From positions 21,594,432 through 21,658,431 of the forward strand of contig NC_081412.1 of assembly GCF_030272615.1 (NCBI RefSeq): 64,000 nucleotides of DNA, in the 5' to 3' direction. The position numbers were made by a program, and so were the translations under genes. The number at the start of each line of letters is the position of its first letter. Within the stretch, counting starts at the first letter, position 1. Below, piece by piece: positions 36,014 to 49,100 of this stretch. This DNA is from Cryptomeria japonica. Lineage: Eukaryota > Streptophyta > Pinopsida > Cupressales > Cupressaceae. Below the pieces are notes generated by a model, which was not told the origin of the DNA, ran no database searches, and was given only the letters and a program-made list of their open reading frames with translations.

Positions 36014-36491
36014 TGTTAGAATTCGTGAAATACGAATCCCACAAGCCCAGTTATCTTATGCAAGAATACCTATCACACAATAAGAGAAAATCGAACAACA
36101 AAGAGAATAGAAGACAATTAACAATAATGGAATGTATTGCTTTGAAATTGATTATTGCTTATTGCTTGAGTTACAATGAAATATATTACATCCCTATAAA
36201 GAAATCTAACTCTAAAGATAGAAACCCTAAATGGTGGAGTCTACAAGATAGACTGAGAGTTTGAAATATAATGCATGAATTAGTCATGTATACACAAAAA
36301 GCATAATAGACTAATTAATGCATAAAACTCTCGAAAATCTAAACATAGTTTGCTTTTTCCTAGTTTGCATTATGCATGGAGATATATTATAAATTAATTA
36401 TTTGTAGTTAATTAATTAACTAAATAATAAATTATTTAGTGAATTAATGCAATTAAGTGAATAATTAATATATAAATTATTTACTCCAACA
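36014..36491 (-). repeat. 3' LTR of the compact element
   Basis: 478 bp, bounded by TGTTAG and CCAACA, collinear with the LTR at 37407. The right side abuts the C-run that is the polypurine tract on the minus strand. Confidence 0.85.
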
Positions 36492-37406
36492 CCCCCCCTG
36501 AATGCACAACTGGGAGAGAGGCAAAAAAGATGTAGGAAAAAAATATGCAAAGATGAATGCAAGATGGGTCTCGACATAAAATCTGATGAGGTACCCATGA
36601 ACAAACATGGAAGTTTCTTAGAAACAAAGCAAAGGAGAAAACCCTGAATGGGAACAAAAATCCTCTCCAAAAAAGAAACAAAAGAGAAGCATGAAGAAAC
36701 CTGAAGCATGAAGAAGCTGCAAACACTGTCGTGGAATGACTGTTATGATGCTAAAAATCTAACCTCTAGAAATAAGAATGCAAGAGTGTCGATATGGTAA
36801 GTATTCCATCTCACTGACAATGCATGGGTAATTGGCTGTCGTATCTCATAGTACATAGGAACAAATACACAAGTGCTCCATCTCATGGACAATGCATGGG
36901 TAAATGGCTCTGCATCTCCTACTACATAGGAACAAGTACTGAATACATAGAACACTCCAACTCGAAACCAGCAATCAATTTTTTTATTTTTTTTTGGAAA
37001 AATCTCTGACATAGGTGCAGGTACTGTCATACGGATTTTTGTGCCTTGAAAAACATTCCAATAAAAAATCATGCCCCAGATGTCCCTTTCACAAAAAATA
37101 GGCAAATTATATATCAAAATTCATGGAATCGGCCTTCTGAATCCAACCGTGAGGTCCTTTTGGGCCCAAAATGCTCCAAATTTTCAGGTATTCTCTGGAA
37201 CAAAGAAAACCCTCGAACTTTGAACCCTTGCAAAATGGACTATGTATATCGGATTTCAGCGAAACAAAAGGCAATCCTGACTTTCTCGAGTCTTTTGGAA
37301 CTGATGGTGAGCTCCAAATTAACCCAAAGTTAATAATTTGTTGTGTAAATGCAAATAATCTCTAAAAAAATGAACAAGAATCTTTAGATTTGGAGCTATG
37401 ATACCA
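36492..37406 (-). other. Interior of the compact LTR element, apparently non-coding
   Basis: A 124-codon minus-strand frame at 37117-36743 is the longest, but it contains a tandem duplication (36800-36930, around CATCTCACTGACAATGCATG) and has no retroelement motif. I do not treat it as a gene. Confidence 0.6.
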
Positions 37407-37884
37407 TGTTAGAATTCATGAAATGCAAATCCCACAAGCCCGATTATCTTATGCAAGAATACCTGTCACACAATAAGAGAAAATTGAACAACAAAGAGAG
37501 TTGAAGACAATTAACAATAATTGAATGTATTGCTTTGGAATTGATTATTGCTTATTGCTTGAGTTACAATGAAGGATATTACATCCTTATAAAGAAATCT
37601 AACTCTAAAGATAGAAACCCTAAATGGTGGAGTCTTCAAGATAGACTGAGAGTTTGAAATACAATGCATGAATTAGTCATGTATCCACAAAAAGCATAAT
37701 AGACTAATTAATGCATAAAACTCTCGAAAATCTAAACATAGTTTTCCTTTTCCTAGTTTGCATTATGCATGAAGATAAATTATAAATTAATTATTCATAA
37801 TTAATTAATTAACTGAATAATAAATTATTTAGTGAATTAATGCAATTAAGTGAATAATTGATATATAAATTATTTACTCCAACA
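37407..37884 (-). repeat. 5' LTR of the compact element
   Basis: 478 bp, the same ends as its partner. Next to it at 37395-37406 is the primer-binding site complement GCTATGATACCA. Confidence 0.85.
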
Positions 37885-37889
37885 ATTGT

Positions 37890-40079
37890 GCATAGCTTTT
37901 GGTAATAATTGTGTGAGTTTATTTCCTCGACATTTTAGATAAAACTACATGATCCATCATTAGGAAGAAGAAAGCAATAAAAGAGAATGGAATGGCACAA
38001 CTCAAAATTATACTTAATTTATGTTCAAGCCACCAAGATCTTGCCATTGAAGTATGAAGAATACAAGGAAATCAAACATAGAAGTAAAAAATTATACCTC
38101 GATGCTATGAAGATAACAAATTATATGGATGCAAGGAGATATAGAGTATTAGATGCCCATAAGGTTGTTATGTTTCTATAATCAGTGACCGCACATGCAA
38201 GCAACATTAATGGCGAGGAAATTTTAATACAACAAAAAATGCTTCTTATATTTATCATATGGCTACCATATCCATTAGAAGAATCAAGGAAATGATAAAT
38301 ATCATTTATATCAATTTAACACAATGCAAGTTTTCTGCCTTTGGGGTCTTGCACCAAATTACATAGATTATGCTTAGCCTACCAAATTACACATAGATTA
38401 TGCTTAGCCTACCATATTACACATAGTGTATTCTTAGCCTACCAAATTACACATAGATTATGCTTAGCTTATCAAGATTTTAAAAAATAATCTTTTATTA
38501 TACATGCAATAATTCAAGTATGAAACCTTTTTTAATTTTAAGCCATAACCTTCAAAAACTTTCATGAGATGGTCATGACCAATATGTAATATTTGATAAT
38601 GTAATGGAGAAGAATTTCATTACTTTTTTCTACTAGGTTCTGTATTGGTGAGGAAAAATTAGGGTTTCACCAATTAAGATAATAAAACCACTAATCTTTT
38701 ACCTATGGGACCAAAATATTGAAAGAGGGGTGAATCCAATAGATCTAGCCACAATCCAAATAGGTTAAGGCTGAAATAGTGATTAGATTTAGTGGTTTTG
38801 TTTGCCACCCTCTTTTAGTTGAAATTTGGATGTGAATTGTGAAATTAGGGCAAGATAAGGGATAATTGAGGAGGAATAGTAAAAACAGACTGCTACAAAT
38901 ATCCAATAGAACCACAAATAGGGATCTACGCAAAAGAAGAGAGTCAAAACCTGTTCCCAAAAGTTTGGGTTGATTTTTCGAGACTGGGTAGTAGAGATTC
39001 ACCTTGGTCTTCTGGTTTTTACTTTGTTGAAATTTGAGCTTGTTCATCGTCACCAACTCTGTTGGAATATCTCAGTATAGCTCCTAAGTCAATTCCCTAC
39101 ACACAAAAAGAGAGAAAAGGGGATCTGGATAGGGGTTTGCCTTGGATCAAATGTTGATTTAGGAATTAACCTTGAATTGAATAATGTAAATATTGAAGTA
39201 AATGCTAGGTGATACACCTTAGATCTGCAATGGTTGGCAGAAAGATTGATGATGCAATGCTCTTTACATATGATCACAAATGTTGGGTGTAATGGCATGA
39301 AAAACATATGAACATGAAAGATCTAATCAAACACACATGGTTGCATGAAGATTGATGTAACTTTTATCCATAATGCTTGAAGGATAAAATGTTGCCTTGA
39401 ATGCTTGAAAATGCTTGATGATGAATGCTTGATGGATGTATGAATACTATAGATAGGTAGTGGATGACAAAATGAATTGATAGGATGTCTTTATATAGGG
39501 TTCACTAGGTAAATTACCAATTAGGTTGACCTCCAACGGTCAAGTGTAGCCACGAGGTTCAAAATTCATTGAGGGGGGAGAGAGCCCACCCAGATTCAAA
39601 TTGGGTCTTGTTTAAGGTGGACAAGGGTGGTAAGGGGTGCACTAGTCCTCCAAAAATAGGACCAACAAATTAGGAAATGAGGGAAGGCAACTCCAGGATG
39701 GGGCTCACTTGCAATGTCAATAGGTGACATCAAGGTTGAAGTTTAAAGAGGACCAAAACGAACATAGGGGAATCGAGATAGGACACACTAAAGTAGCAAC
39801 ACAAACATGAGGTGTGAATTGTATCGGCTACGATTTGCAATGCTACATGTTCTAATGATTTACACATACTCATCTCTCTTCCTTGAGATCCTACCACCAC
39901 TAGCTCACCAATATTACCATCCAAAGGCCTTCACAAGAATATGACCCAGGTGGTTGTAAACTTAATCTTAAAATTTATTCTTTAGCTACACATTAATTGG
40001 ACAATTCTAGAATTTATAATGAAGAGTGCCTGTATTGATTACATGACCATTCTATGCTTATTTCTATGTTTTCAACCCT
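37890..40079. other. No gene recognised; probable old repeat DNA
   Basis: No convincing ORF. Near 38700, the phrase AAAGAGGGGTGAATCCAATA resembles the start of LTRs at 3790 and 5117, which suggests LTR remnants, but no paired ends were found. Confidence 0.4.
38353..38470. repeat. Tandem repeat, four units of 28-30 bp
   Basis: ACCAAATTACACATAGATTA followed by TGCTTAGCCT is repeated head to tail at 38353, 38381, 38411 and 38441 with few differences and no spacers. Confidence 0.85.
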
Positions 40080-42165
<2,086 letters not shown>

Positions 42166-42169
42166 TTCC

Positions 42170-43345
42170 TCATCCCTACCCCAACAATAATAAGATAATA
42201 TTAATTACAATATAATAATATCATAATCATAATATAATAAAGACAATAATAATATAAAATGATACAATAATAATGTAATATTAATTAAAATATAATATTA
42301 TCATAATCATAATACTATAAAAAAATAATATAAGATAATTTAATAATGTAATGTTAATTAAAATATAATAATATCATAGCGATATTATAATAATATGAAA
42401 CAGGGTATCCGTGTGCCCATAACTGTTATGTGTATACATCATCATCAACAACAACAACAACAACAACAATCATATGTTTATAATATTAACATTATAATAA
42501 TCAATATAATGCATGATATAAATTATTATTATAATTATATACTCACCCTATAATATTTAAGCTATTACTTTTATTTTTTATTATATTTATTTGTTTATAG
42601 ATTTCTTCACCACTTAAATTTAAATAATAAGTTAATTTAAAATAATCATACTAATGCTCCATCTATTATAACATATTACTAGAATAATATGTAATATGTA
42701 AAGGGGTGCTCACATGAGAGTCATGTTTCAACAATATATTGAAACATATAAAGATTTTAATTATTATATAACTAAAGTTATGTATTGTTAATAAATACAT
42801 TGATTTTTTACCTTTAATATCTTATTGGCTAAGAATGTCTTACAAAAACTAAATCTTAAAAAATAAACAAATTCTAAAATAAGATTATTCGAAACTTTGG
42901 AAAAACTAATTATGAAGGATGAAAATATGTAATATTTTGTTTGTTGTATTCTTTGCTTTGAATAGATTTTACCCCTCTTTAATAAAAAAATAAAATCTAT
43001 TATATAAGTATTAGAAAAATATATTTTGTAAAACAAAATCACATATAAATTTTGACATATTGATATAAATGAATAATTTATTAAAATTACAAATAAAAAA
43101 TATTTTAAATACATTTACCTTAGAACATCAAACAATAAGAAATGTCTCTAACATTTTTAAACAAATATGCTAAACTATTTATACTAATATACTTAATAAC
43201 TTATAAGTAAATTTAATTATTAAAATTAGATTAATCAACTTAAAATTAACCCTTTATGACTAATAATACTATTTTTGAATTGACTATTTGTAAAATTAAC
43301 CATTTATGTCAACAATAACATGATACCGTTTCTAAAATTATCCGT
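42170..43345. other. AT-rich, partly simple-sequence DNA
   Basis: TAA/ATA-rich simple sequence at 42185-42400 and a CAA run at 42445-42470. No gene recognised. Confidence 0.6.
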
Positions 43346-43347
43346 AA

Positions 43348-43945
43348 TTGTAGCGTTCCGCCCCGGGCATTGGTACAATGCCCCCACTCCCCCACTCACT
43401 TTCTAAGCTGTCCGATCATTGGAGGACGACTTCTATCCATCATCCTCAAGCAATCAATACTAACATGGAGTATGGGACCCATCCTCCTGTAAGGGTTTGT
43501 AGGCACAATGCTCTGCCTCCATTCATATGCTTCACATTCTGTGAAGACAAGAATTCTTGATATTCCGGCAGAGGACCAGAAGCGAACTGTTAACCATGGC
43601 TCTGAGCAAAGCTACAGCGCATTCTGATGATTCTGTGCATTGCATGTTTGGATCCAGATATGTGCAACAATCCCTGCCCAGGTACACTTTAAATCCCCTT
43701 TACTTCTCTCGCTATTTCCTTGGAATGTTGTTATTTTAAGAACAAATGCAACCTGACCTAAAAATCTCTGTGAATAATGAAAACAAGAATTTATGGTAAA
43801 TGTTATTAACTTTCCCTAGGTTAAGATCGATTCAGGATTCTCTTATACATTCACACAGCCAACAATTATAATCATCGTCTATAAAGTTCAGACATCGATT
43901 CTGTAAGGGCAAAAAGAAAGGATGTAATTCAGAAACTCTGTAGTT
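43348..43945 (+). repeat. Duplicate of the GAD 5' region (upstream DNA, exon 1, start of intron 1)
   Basis: About 600 bp is collinear with 45838-46515. Shared landmarks in order are: GTAATT...AGCGT with CGGG, ACATGG...TGGGACC, CCTCCT, ATTCATATGCTTCACATT, the ATG exon, TGTGAATAATGAAAA, CAGGA(T/G)TCTCTTA, TCAGACATCGATTCT and AAGGGCAAAAAGAAAGG. Indels interrupt the match, so it is not recent. It is a direct-repeat segmental duplication carrying possible promoter sequence. Confidence 0.85.
43596..43681 (+). CDS. Duplicated GAD first coding exon, in frame with donor site (alternative exon or relic)
   Basis: The ATG at 43596 opens 28 codons beginning MALSKATAHSDDSVHCMFGS and ending RYVQQSLP, plus two bases, then a GT donor at 43682 (AG|GTACAC). 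Its length of 86 nt and its phase are the same as exon 1 of the gene at 46150. Splicing to the exon 2 acceptor at 46701 would therefore keep the frame and give Arg at the junction where exon 1 gives Lys. It differs from exon 1 at 13 of 86 bases and 6 of 28 residues, mostly in the poorly conserved first half; [11 protein letters not shown] is identical. No other GAD exons lie between the two copies. It may be an alternative first exon or the only remnant of a tandem gene copy. Confidence 0.55.
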
Positions 43946-44294
43946 TGTGTTTTGTAATAAAATTGTATTATGTATGTTTGAGGGATAATTTTGTGTTTTA
44001 AAAAAACAAGTTATAAGTTCAAATTTTGTAAGGGTAAAGCATTCTTAAGAATATATAAAAGAGGGGTTATAAGTTCAAATCTTGTAAGAATAAAGCACCT
44101 TGTTTGTAGTACAATTAGATGCAACTCTTAACGGTACAGATAATATCATTTGCATTTTCATGAAAAAATACCAATAATTTTTTAAAAATCTATTTCTATT
44201 TCTACTTTTATTTTTATTTTTAAAATAAATTAGATTTTCAGAATTCATAACTTTTATTGCTTTTGAATTTTATTGTGTACTATTTTGTCTGCAT

Positions 44295-44647
44295 CAAAAA
44301 TAGTTTCATAAAAGACATAAAGAAATACAATATAAAAAAAATCTATTTTCATTTCTATCTCGTAGAAACCCTTTGAAATAAATCCATTTTCTGCGAACGA
44401 AAACCTTGCAACACAATTTGAAATCCGGCAAAGGGGATTGATGTGGTGACAAGCTCGCCATTTGATTTGTCAAAAATAGTTTCATAAAAGACATAAAGAA
44501 ATCCAATATAAAAAAAATCTATTTTCATTTCTATCTCGTAGAAACCCTTTGAAAATAAATCCATTTTCTGCGAACGAAAACCTTGCAACACAATTTGAAA
44601 TCCGGCAAAGGGGATTGATGTGGTGACAAGCTCGCCATTTGTTAGTT
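44295..44647. repeat. Tandem duplication, 176-bp unit, two copies
   Basis: The sequence from AAAAATAGTTTCATAAAAG to GACAAGCTCGCCATTTG is present twice at an offset of 176 bases and is almost identical. A minus-strand frame through it repeats NGELVTTSIPFAGFQIVLQG but is explained by the duplication. Confidence 0.9.
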
Positions 44648-44689
44648 GCAGGATGTCGGAATTAACTGCAAAAGCTAAACGAAACAACA

Positions 44690-45285
44690 CTAACAGTCAG
44701 AAGGCGATCAGAAGAATAACGAAAACACGAAGTTTATTTATTCCATACCTTGCCCTTTAAGAACGAAACTCCGTGGGAGCCTGCGACAGTGGAGAAGCAC
44801 CCTGCAACCTCTGAGAAATATCCCGCGATGGCGATGGAGACGAGTCTGAGCGTTGGGGTTATGAATAATGGGGTGTCTAATATTTTATTTAGGGTTAAGT
44901 TATGTTTAGTGACAAGTCATTTAGGGTTAGGTTAAATTTATTAATAACAATAGAATAGTTTAATAATAAGTTTGAGAAATTTGATTAGAGATAGAATATC
45001 GTTCAAATAGGTTTAGGATGTTAATAGTAACAATAGTAGTTTAAAATTATTTAATAAATAAAATATTATATTGTTTATTTTAATAGTTTTGTGTGTTTAT
45101 ATTTAAGATTTAAGATTGCTTTTTTAAGATAATGATATTGTGGATTTGAGTGTAGTAAATTGTGGACATTAGGTTTCTATAGTTCATGTATAGTGTGATA
45201 TGAGTTTCTAGACTTCTATGTATATCTTTGTTTACATTTATACTCTATTATTCATCCTCATCACTCTCTATGAAATTTTTTAAGT
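44690..45285. other. No gene recognised
   Basis: AT-rich intergenic DNA between the duplicated GAD 5' region and the gene. Confidence 0.5.
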
Positions 45286-45289
45286 GGTT

Positions 45290-45540
45290 AAAATATATTT
45301 GACAATAAGGTGTGACAATTGATTATTATGAGTATAAAGCTAAAAGTGATGTTTTGTCACTTTTTAAAAATTAATATAGTTCAATATTAAATTTGATGAT
45401 GAAGAAGATGTTTAGTTTATGGTTAAAATATATTTGACAATGACAATTGATTATCATGAGTACAAAGTTAAAAAGTGATGTTTTTGATACCTTTTAAAAA
45501 TTAATATAGTTCAATATTAATATTGATGATGAAGAAGTTC
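45290..45540. repeat. Tandem duplication, about 130-bp unit
   Basis: TATTTGACAAT, GACAATTGATTAT and AATTAATATAGTTCAATATT recur in order, once at 45298-45410 and once at 45431-45540. Confidence 0.75.
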
Positions 45541-45559
45541 AATCTTTGTTTTTCAGCCT

Positions 45560-45740
45560 TCTAACCTAGATAAATATGGGTCTACATACCTTACACACTT
45601 GTGGAATTTGAACTTGTGACTTCTTTCTTGGATCTACATACCTTACCCATTTATAAGATCTGAACTTATGACCTCTTTTTCAAGAACACAAATATTCTCC
45701 ACCACTAACTCAAGCTATACCTAACTCTATATATATAAAT
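45560..45740 (-). mobile_element. Candidate tRNA-derived SINE
   Basis: On the minus strand TATAGCTTGAGTTAGTGGTG (about 45717-45698) resembles a tRNA A box, and GGTCATAAGTTCAGATCTT about 45 bp further on resembles a B box. The second part (AAGTTC, then GGTAAGGTATGTAGA) is present twice. The plus strand near 44005-44095 carries two related AAGTTCAAATCTTGTAAG units. Ends and tail are not defined. Confidence 0.4.
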
Positions 45741-46149
45741 CCTTTACACATTACTGACATTACCAATTAAGTGCAACAGATAAGCCCTTTACACATTACC
45801 AGTATTAACCACGTGCTCAAACTATCTTGGGCATATCTCGGTAATTTCAGCGTCCTGCCTCGGGACTAGTAGAATTCAGTGTACCCACTAACTTTGGGCT
45901 GGGGAGCCATTTGTGAACTTCTGTTTTTCTTTGGATATTATATTAAGGTAGGGCCCTGCGCGTGGATACATCCTTGACGCACGGAACAAAATTAACGTTT
46001 ACATGGTTGATGGGACCTACCCTCCTATAGGGTCAGCAAATACCGTGTAGTAGGTTTCAGTTTTCTGCATTCATATGCTTCACATTTTCGAAGCGTAAGA
46101 GAAGAATTCTTTGTATTCCAACAAAGGAACATAAGCAAAACTTCTCACC

Positions 46150-49100
46150 ATGGCTCTGAGCAGAGCTACTTCGGATTCTGATGGCTCTGTACATGGCACA
46201 TTTGGATCCAGATACGTGCAACAATCACTGCCCAAGTATAATTTTCAAACCCCTTTAGATCTGTTGCGATTTCCTTTGCATGCTATTTTATGAAAAAATG
46301 AAACCTGATCTGTAAAACTCCCTTATACATTGGCACACTGTGAATAATGAAAATAAGAATTTATAATAATAGTTATAACCTTGCCTAGGATAAGGCTGAT
46401 TCAGGAGTCTCTTAAACATTTACACACTGCCAACAATTAGGTTTCAGAACTCAGAGAATTATAATCATTGACAATAATGTTCAGACATCGATTCTCTAAG
46501 GGCAAAAAGAAAGGTTATAATGAAGATTACAGTCAAAGATTTCAAATTTTTGGCCCTTAGATTTAGTACATGTCAAATGGATGTTCCTGACAGATGAATT
46601 CTGGTGAAATATGGATGGATATATTCTAATTCAGAAACTCTGTTGTTGAATTCTGTAATAATACCATCTGATTATATAAATTGTTTTGAACTTTGTACAG
46701 GTTTAGGATGCCTGATATGTCAATTCCAAAGGACGCTGCTTACCAGATTATCAGCGACGAGCTGATGTTGGATGGAAACCCCAGGCTAAATTTGGCCTCT
46801 TTTGTGACTACCTGGATGGAGCCTGAATGTGACAAGCTTATCATGCAAGGAATTAATAAGAATTATGTTGATATGGACGAGTATCCAGTTACCACAGAAT
46901 TGCAGGTGATTTTATTTAAATCAACCCCAGATCTAAATTATTATTTTTACCTTCTGTAGATCTAAGAATGGGCTCTCAGTAGATCTAAGAGACGGGCTCT
47001 AAGAAAAGTTTGAAATCCCTAATTATTATTTTTAACTATCATGTATTGCAAAAGTTTTAAATCCCTAATTGGAAACTCTTTTCAAAAACCTTTTTGGGCT
47101 ACAGAATCGCTGTGTGAATATAATAGCCAATTTGTTCAATGCTCCATTGGGAGATGGAGAGGAAGCTGTTGGTGTTAGTACAATTGGATCATCAGAGGCC
47201 ATTATGTTGGCTGGTTTGGCTTTCAAGCGTAAGTGGCAGAACAAGCGCAAGGCACAGGGAAAGCCATTTGACAAGCCCAACATTGTTACTGGTGCCAATG
47301 TGCAGGTAAATTGTTTTTTCACTTTTTGGGTATTTGTTTCACTGATGGTATTATGAAACTATGAAACTAAATATATACAAGATAAAAGAGATGAGTTGAA
47401 CTTTGTCATTCTCCATGGTATATTCTTATTTAAAGCCTTTGTTTTTCTACCCCCTTGATTTCTTCATAGTTGATCATTTCAGTCATCATTTTTCTTCCTT
47501 ATGAATATATAAGATCTTCTGGGGAGTGGTCTAGAGTTAGATTGGTAATGGGTGTTCTACGTTTTGTTTATACTTGTTTTTTCACATCTTTTCATTCACC
47601 GTCATTTTACGTTCTGGTGCCAGAGTTGTGGGGTCGTCAGGACTAGGAGACTCTGGGTTGTGGTTCAGTATTAGATTAGTGGGAATGGAGGCTCCAGGTT
47701 GTCATTCATTGGTAGATTGGTGAGTGCTGAGACTCAGGGTTGTGGTTCAGTTGTAGATTCCAGGGAGTCTCGAACCTTTGACCTGACATTTTGTAAGCAA
47801 CTGGTGTTTGGCTGTTAATTACGTTTGAGCTGTAAAGATTTAAATAGTAAAAAATTCCAAATGTTTCAGAAGTTTGACATTCTGTAAGCAACTTAGCACG
47901 GAGCCATTTCCCTCATGTGGTAGGGTGTTTGACTGCTACTTTACGTTTGAGCGAAAAACATTTCAAATGCTTCAGAAGTTTTAAAAAGCTTTTGTTTTGT
48001 TCAGATCGGCATTTGTTGAGGGTTGACTGTGATCCAACATTTTATAGGAGATGTGAGGTTGAGGATGTTATATTTCATTAATAAAAATTTGTTCTTAAAA
48101 TTTGTTAAATAATATTGAAGATCTTAAGTTCTGTGTTTTAGTTTGATTGAAACTATTTATTGTCTATAAATGTGTTTTGGTTTGGCTGCAATCCAATAGA
48201 TGAAGGGTCTTATATTTCATTAACAACAGTTTATTATGTTTGAATATGTTGAGGTTCAGCCACACCTCAACAGATTCAGGGTTGTATTTCATTATCAACA
48301 TTTGTTATCACTAAATGTTTTGAGTTGTACAAAACAAAAGATTCAGGGTCTTATATTTTATTTAAAGACCTATTAAAATTAGGTAGTTTGATATTATATC
48401 TTTCATTATATTCAATATGTACAACTAAACATCAATAATATATTATTTTTTGATATAGATTATTGAATGTGATCTGAACCAGAAACTTACATTCTTGTTC
48501 TATATTTTGTTTTATTTTAATTTTAAAATTAAATTATTTGAAATCTAATGTTAATAATCAATAATCACAGGTGTGTTGGGAAAAGTTTGCTCGTTATTTC
48601 GAAGTAGAACTAAAGGAAGTGAAGCTGCAAGAAGGCTATTATGTAATGGACCCTGTCAAAGCGGTTGACATGGTGGATGAAAACACCATATGTGTGGCAG
48701 CTATTCTGGGTTCTACTTACAATGGAGAATTCGAAGATGTCAAGCTGTTGAACGATCTACTTACAGAGAAAAACAAGAAGACAGGGTAAACTAATCTCCC
48801 ACCCAGTTCACACATTAATCTATGTTTATATATTTCTTTTATGGTCCTCTTGGTTTATTTATTCTGATATGCCCAAAAAAACATGGGTTTTGGGCTTGTG
48901 TTGTTTCTTGCATTATCTCGTGACAGCTTTACATTATATTTGTTAACTTGATTTAGAAATGGTCGATTGGTGGCTAATCAATGTTGAAACGTGGACTATT
49001 TTAGTTTGAACATATCTAAGATTAGTTTGTGGAACATTTTTCCTTCATCAATAATCATACTTCATGTTTATTTATTATTATTTAATATTTTAAAAATTAA

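Larger units (their letters stand above)
36014..37884 (-). mobile_element. Compact non-autonomous LTR element, 1.87 kb
   Basis: Two LTRs of exactly 478 bp each (36014-36491 and 37407-37884) begin TGTTAGAATTC and end TTTACTCCAACA. Beside the right LTR, inside, GCTATGATACCA (37395-37406) is a minus-strand primer-binding site, one mismatch from the initiator-Met consensus. Beside the left LTR a seven-C run (minus-strand purine tract) follows. The element therefore runs leftwards. The flanks GTTGT (36009-36013) and ATTGT (37885-37889) are a target duplication with one change. The interior of about 915 bp holds no gag or pol and includes a local duplication. By eye the LTRs differ at about 28 positions. 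It is TRIM- or LARD-like. Confidence 0.85.

Noticed and set aside
36743-37117. 124-codon minus-strand ORF in the compact LTR element
   Set aside because: Contains a DNA-level duplication and no retroelement motif.
38353-38470. Short regularly spaced repeat that might suggest a CRISPR array
   Set aside because: Units are head to tail with no spacers, in a plant genome; it is a minisatellite.
44306-44690. Minus-strand ORFs with an internal 50-residue repeat
   Set aside because: Explained by a 176-bp tandem DNA duplication; not conserved elsewhere.
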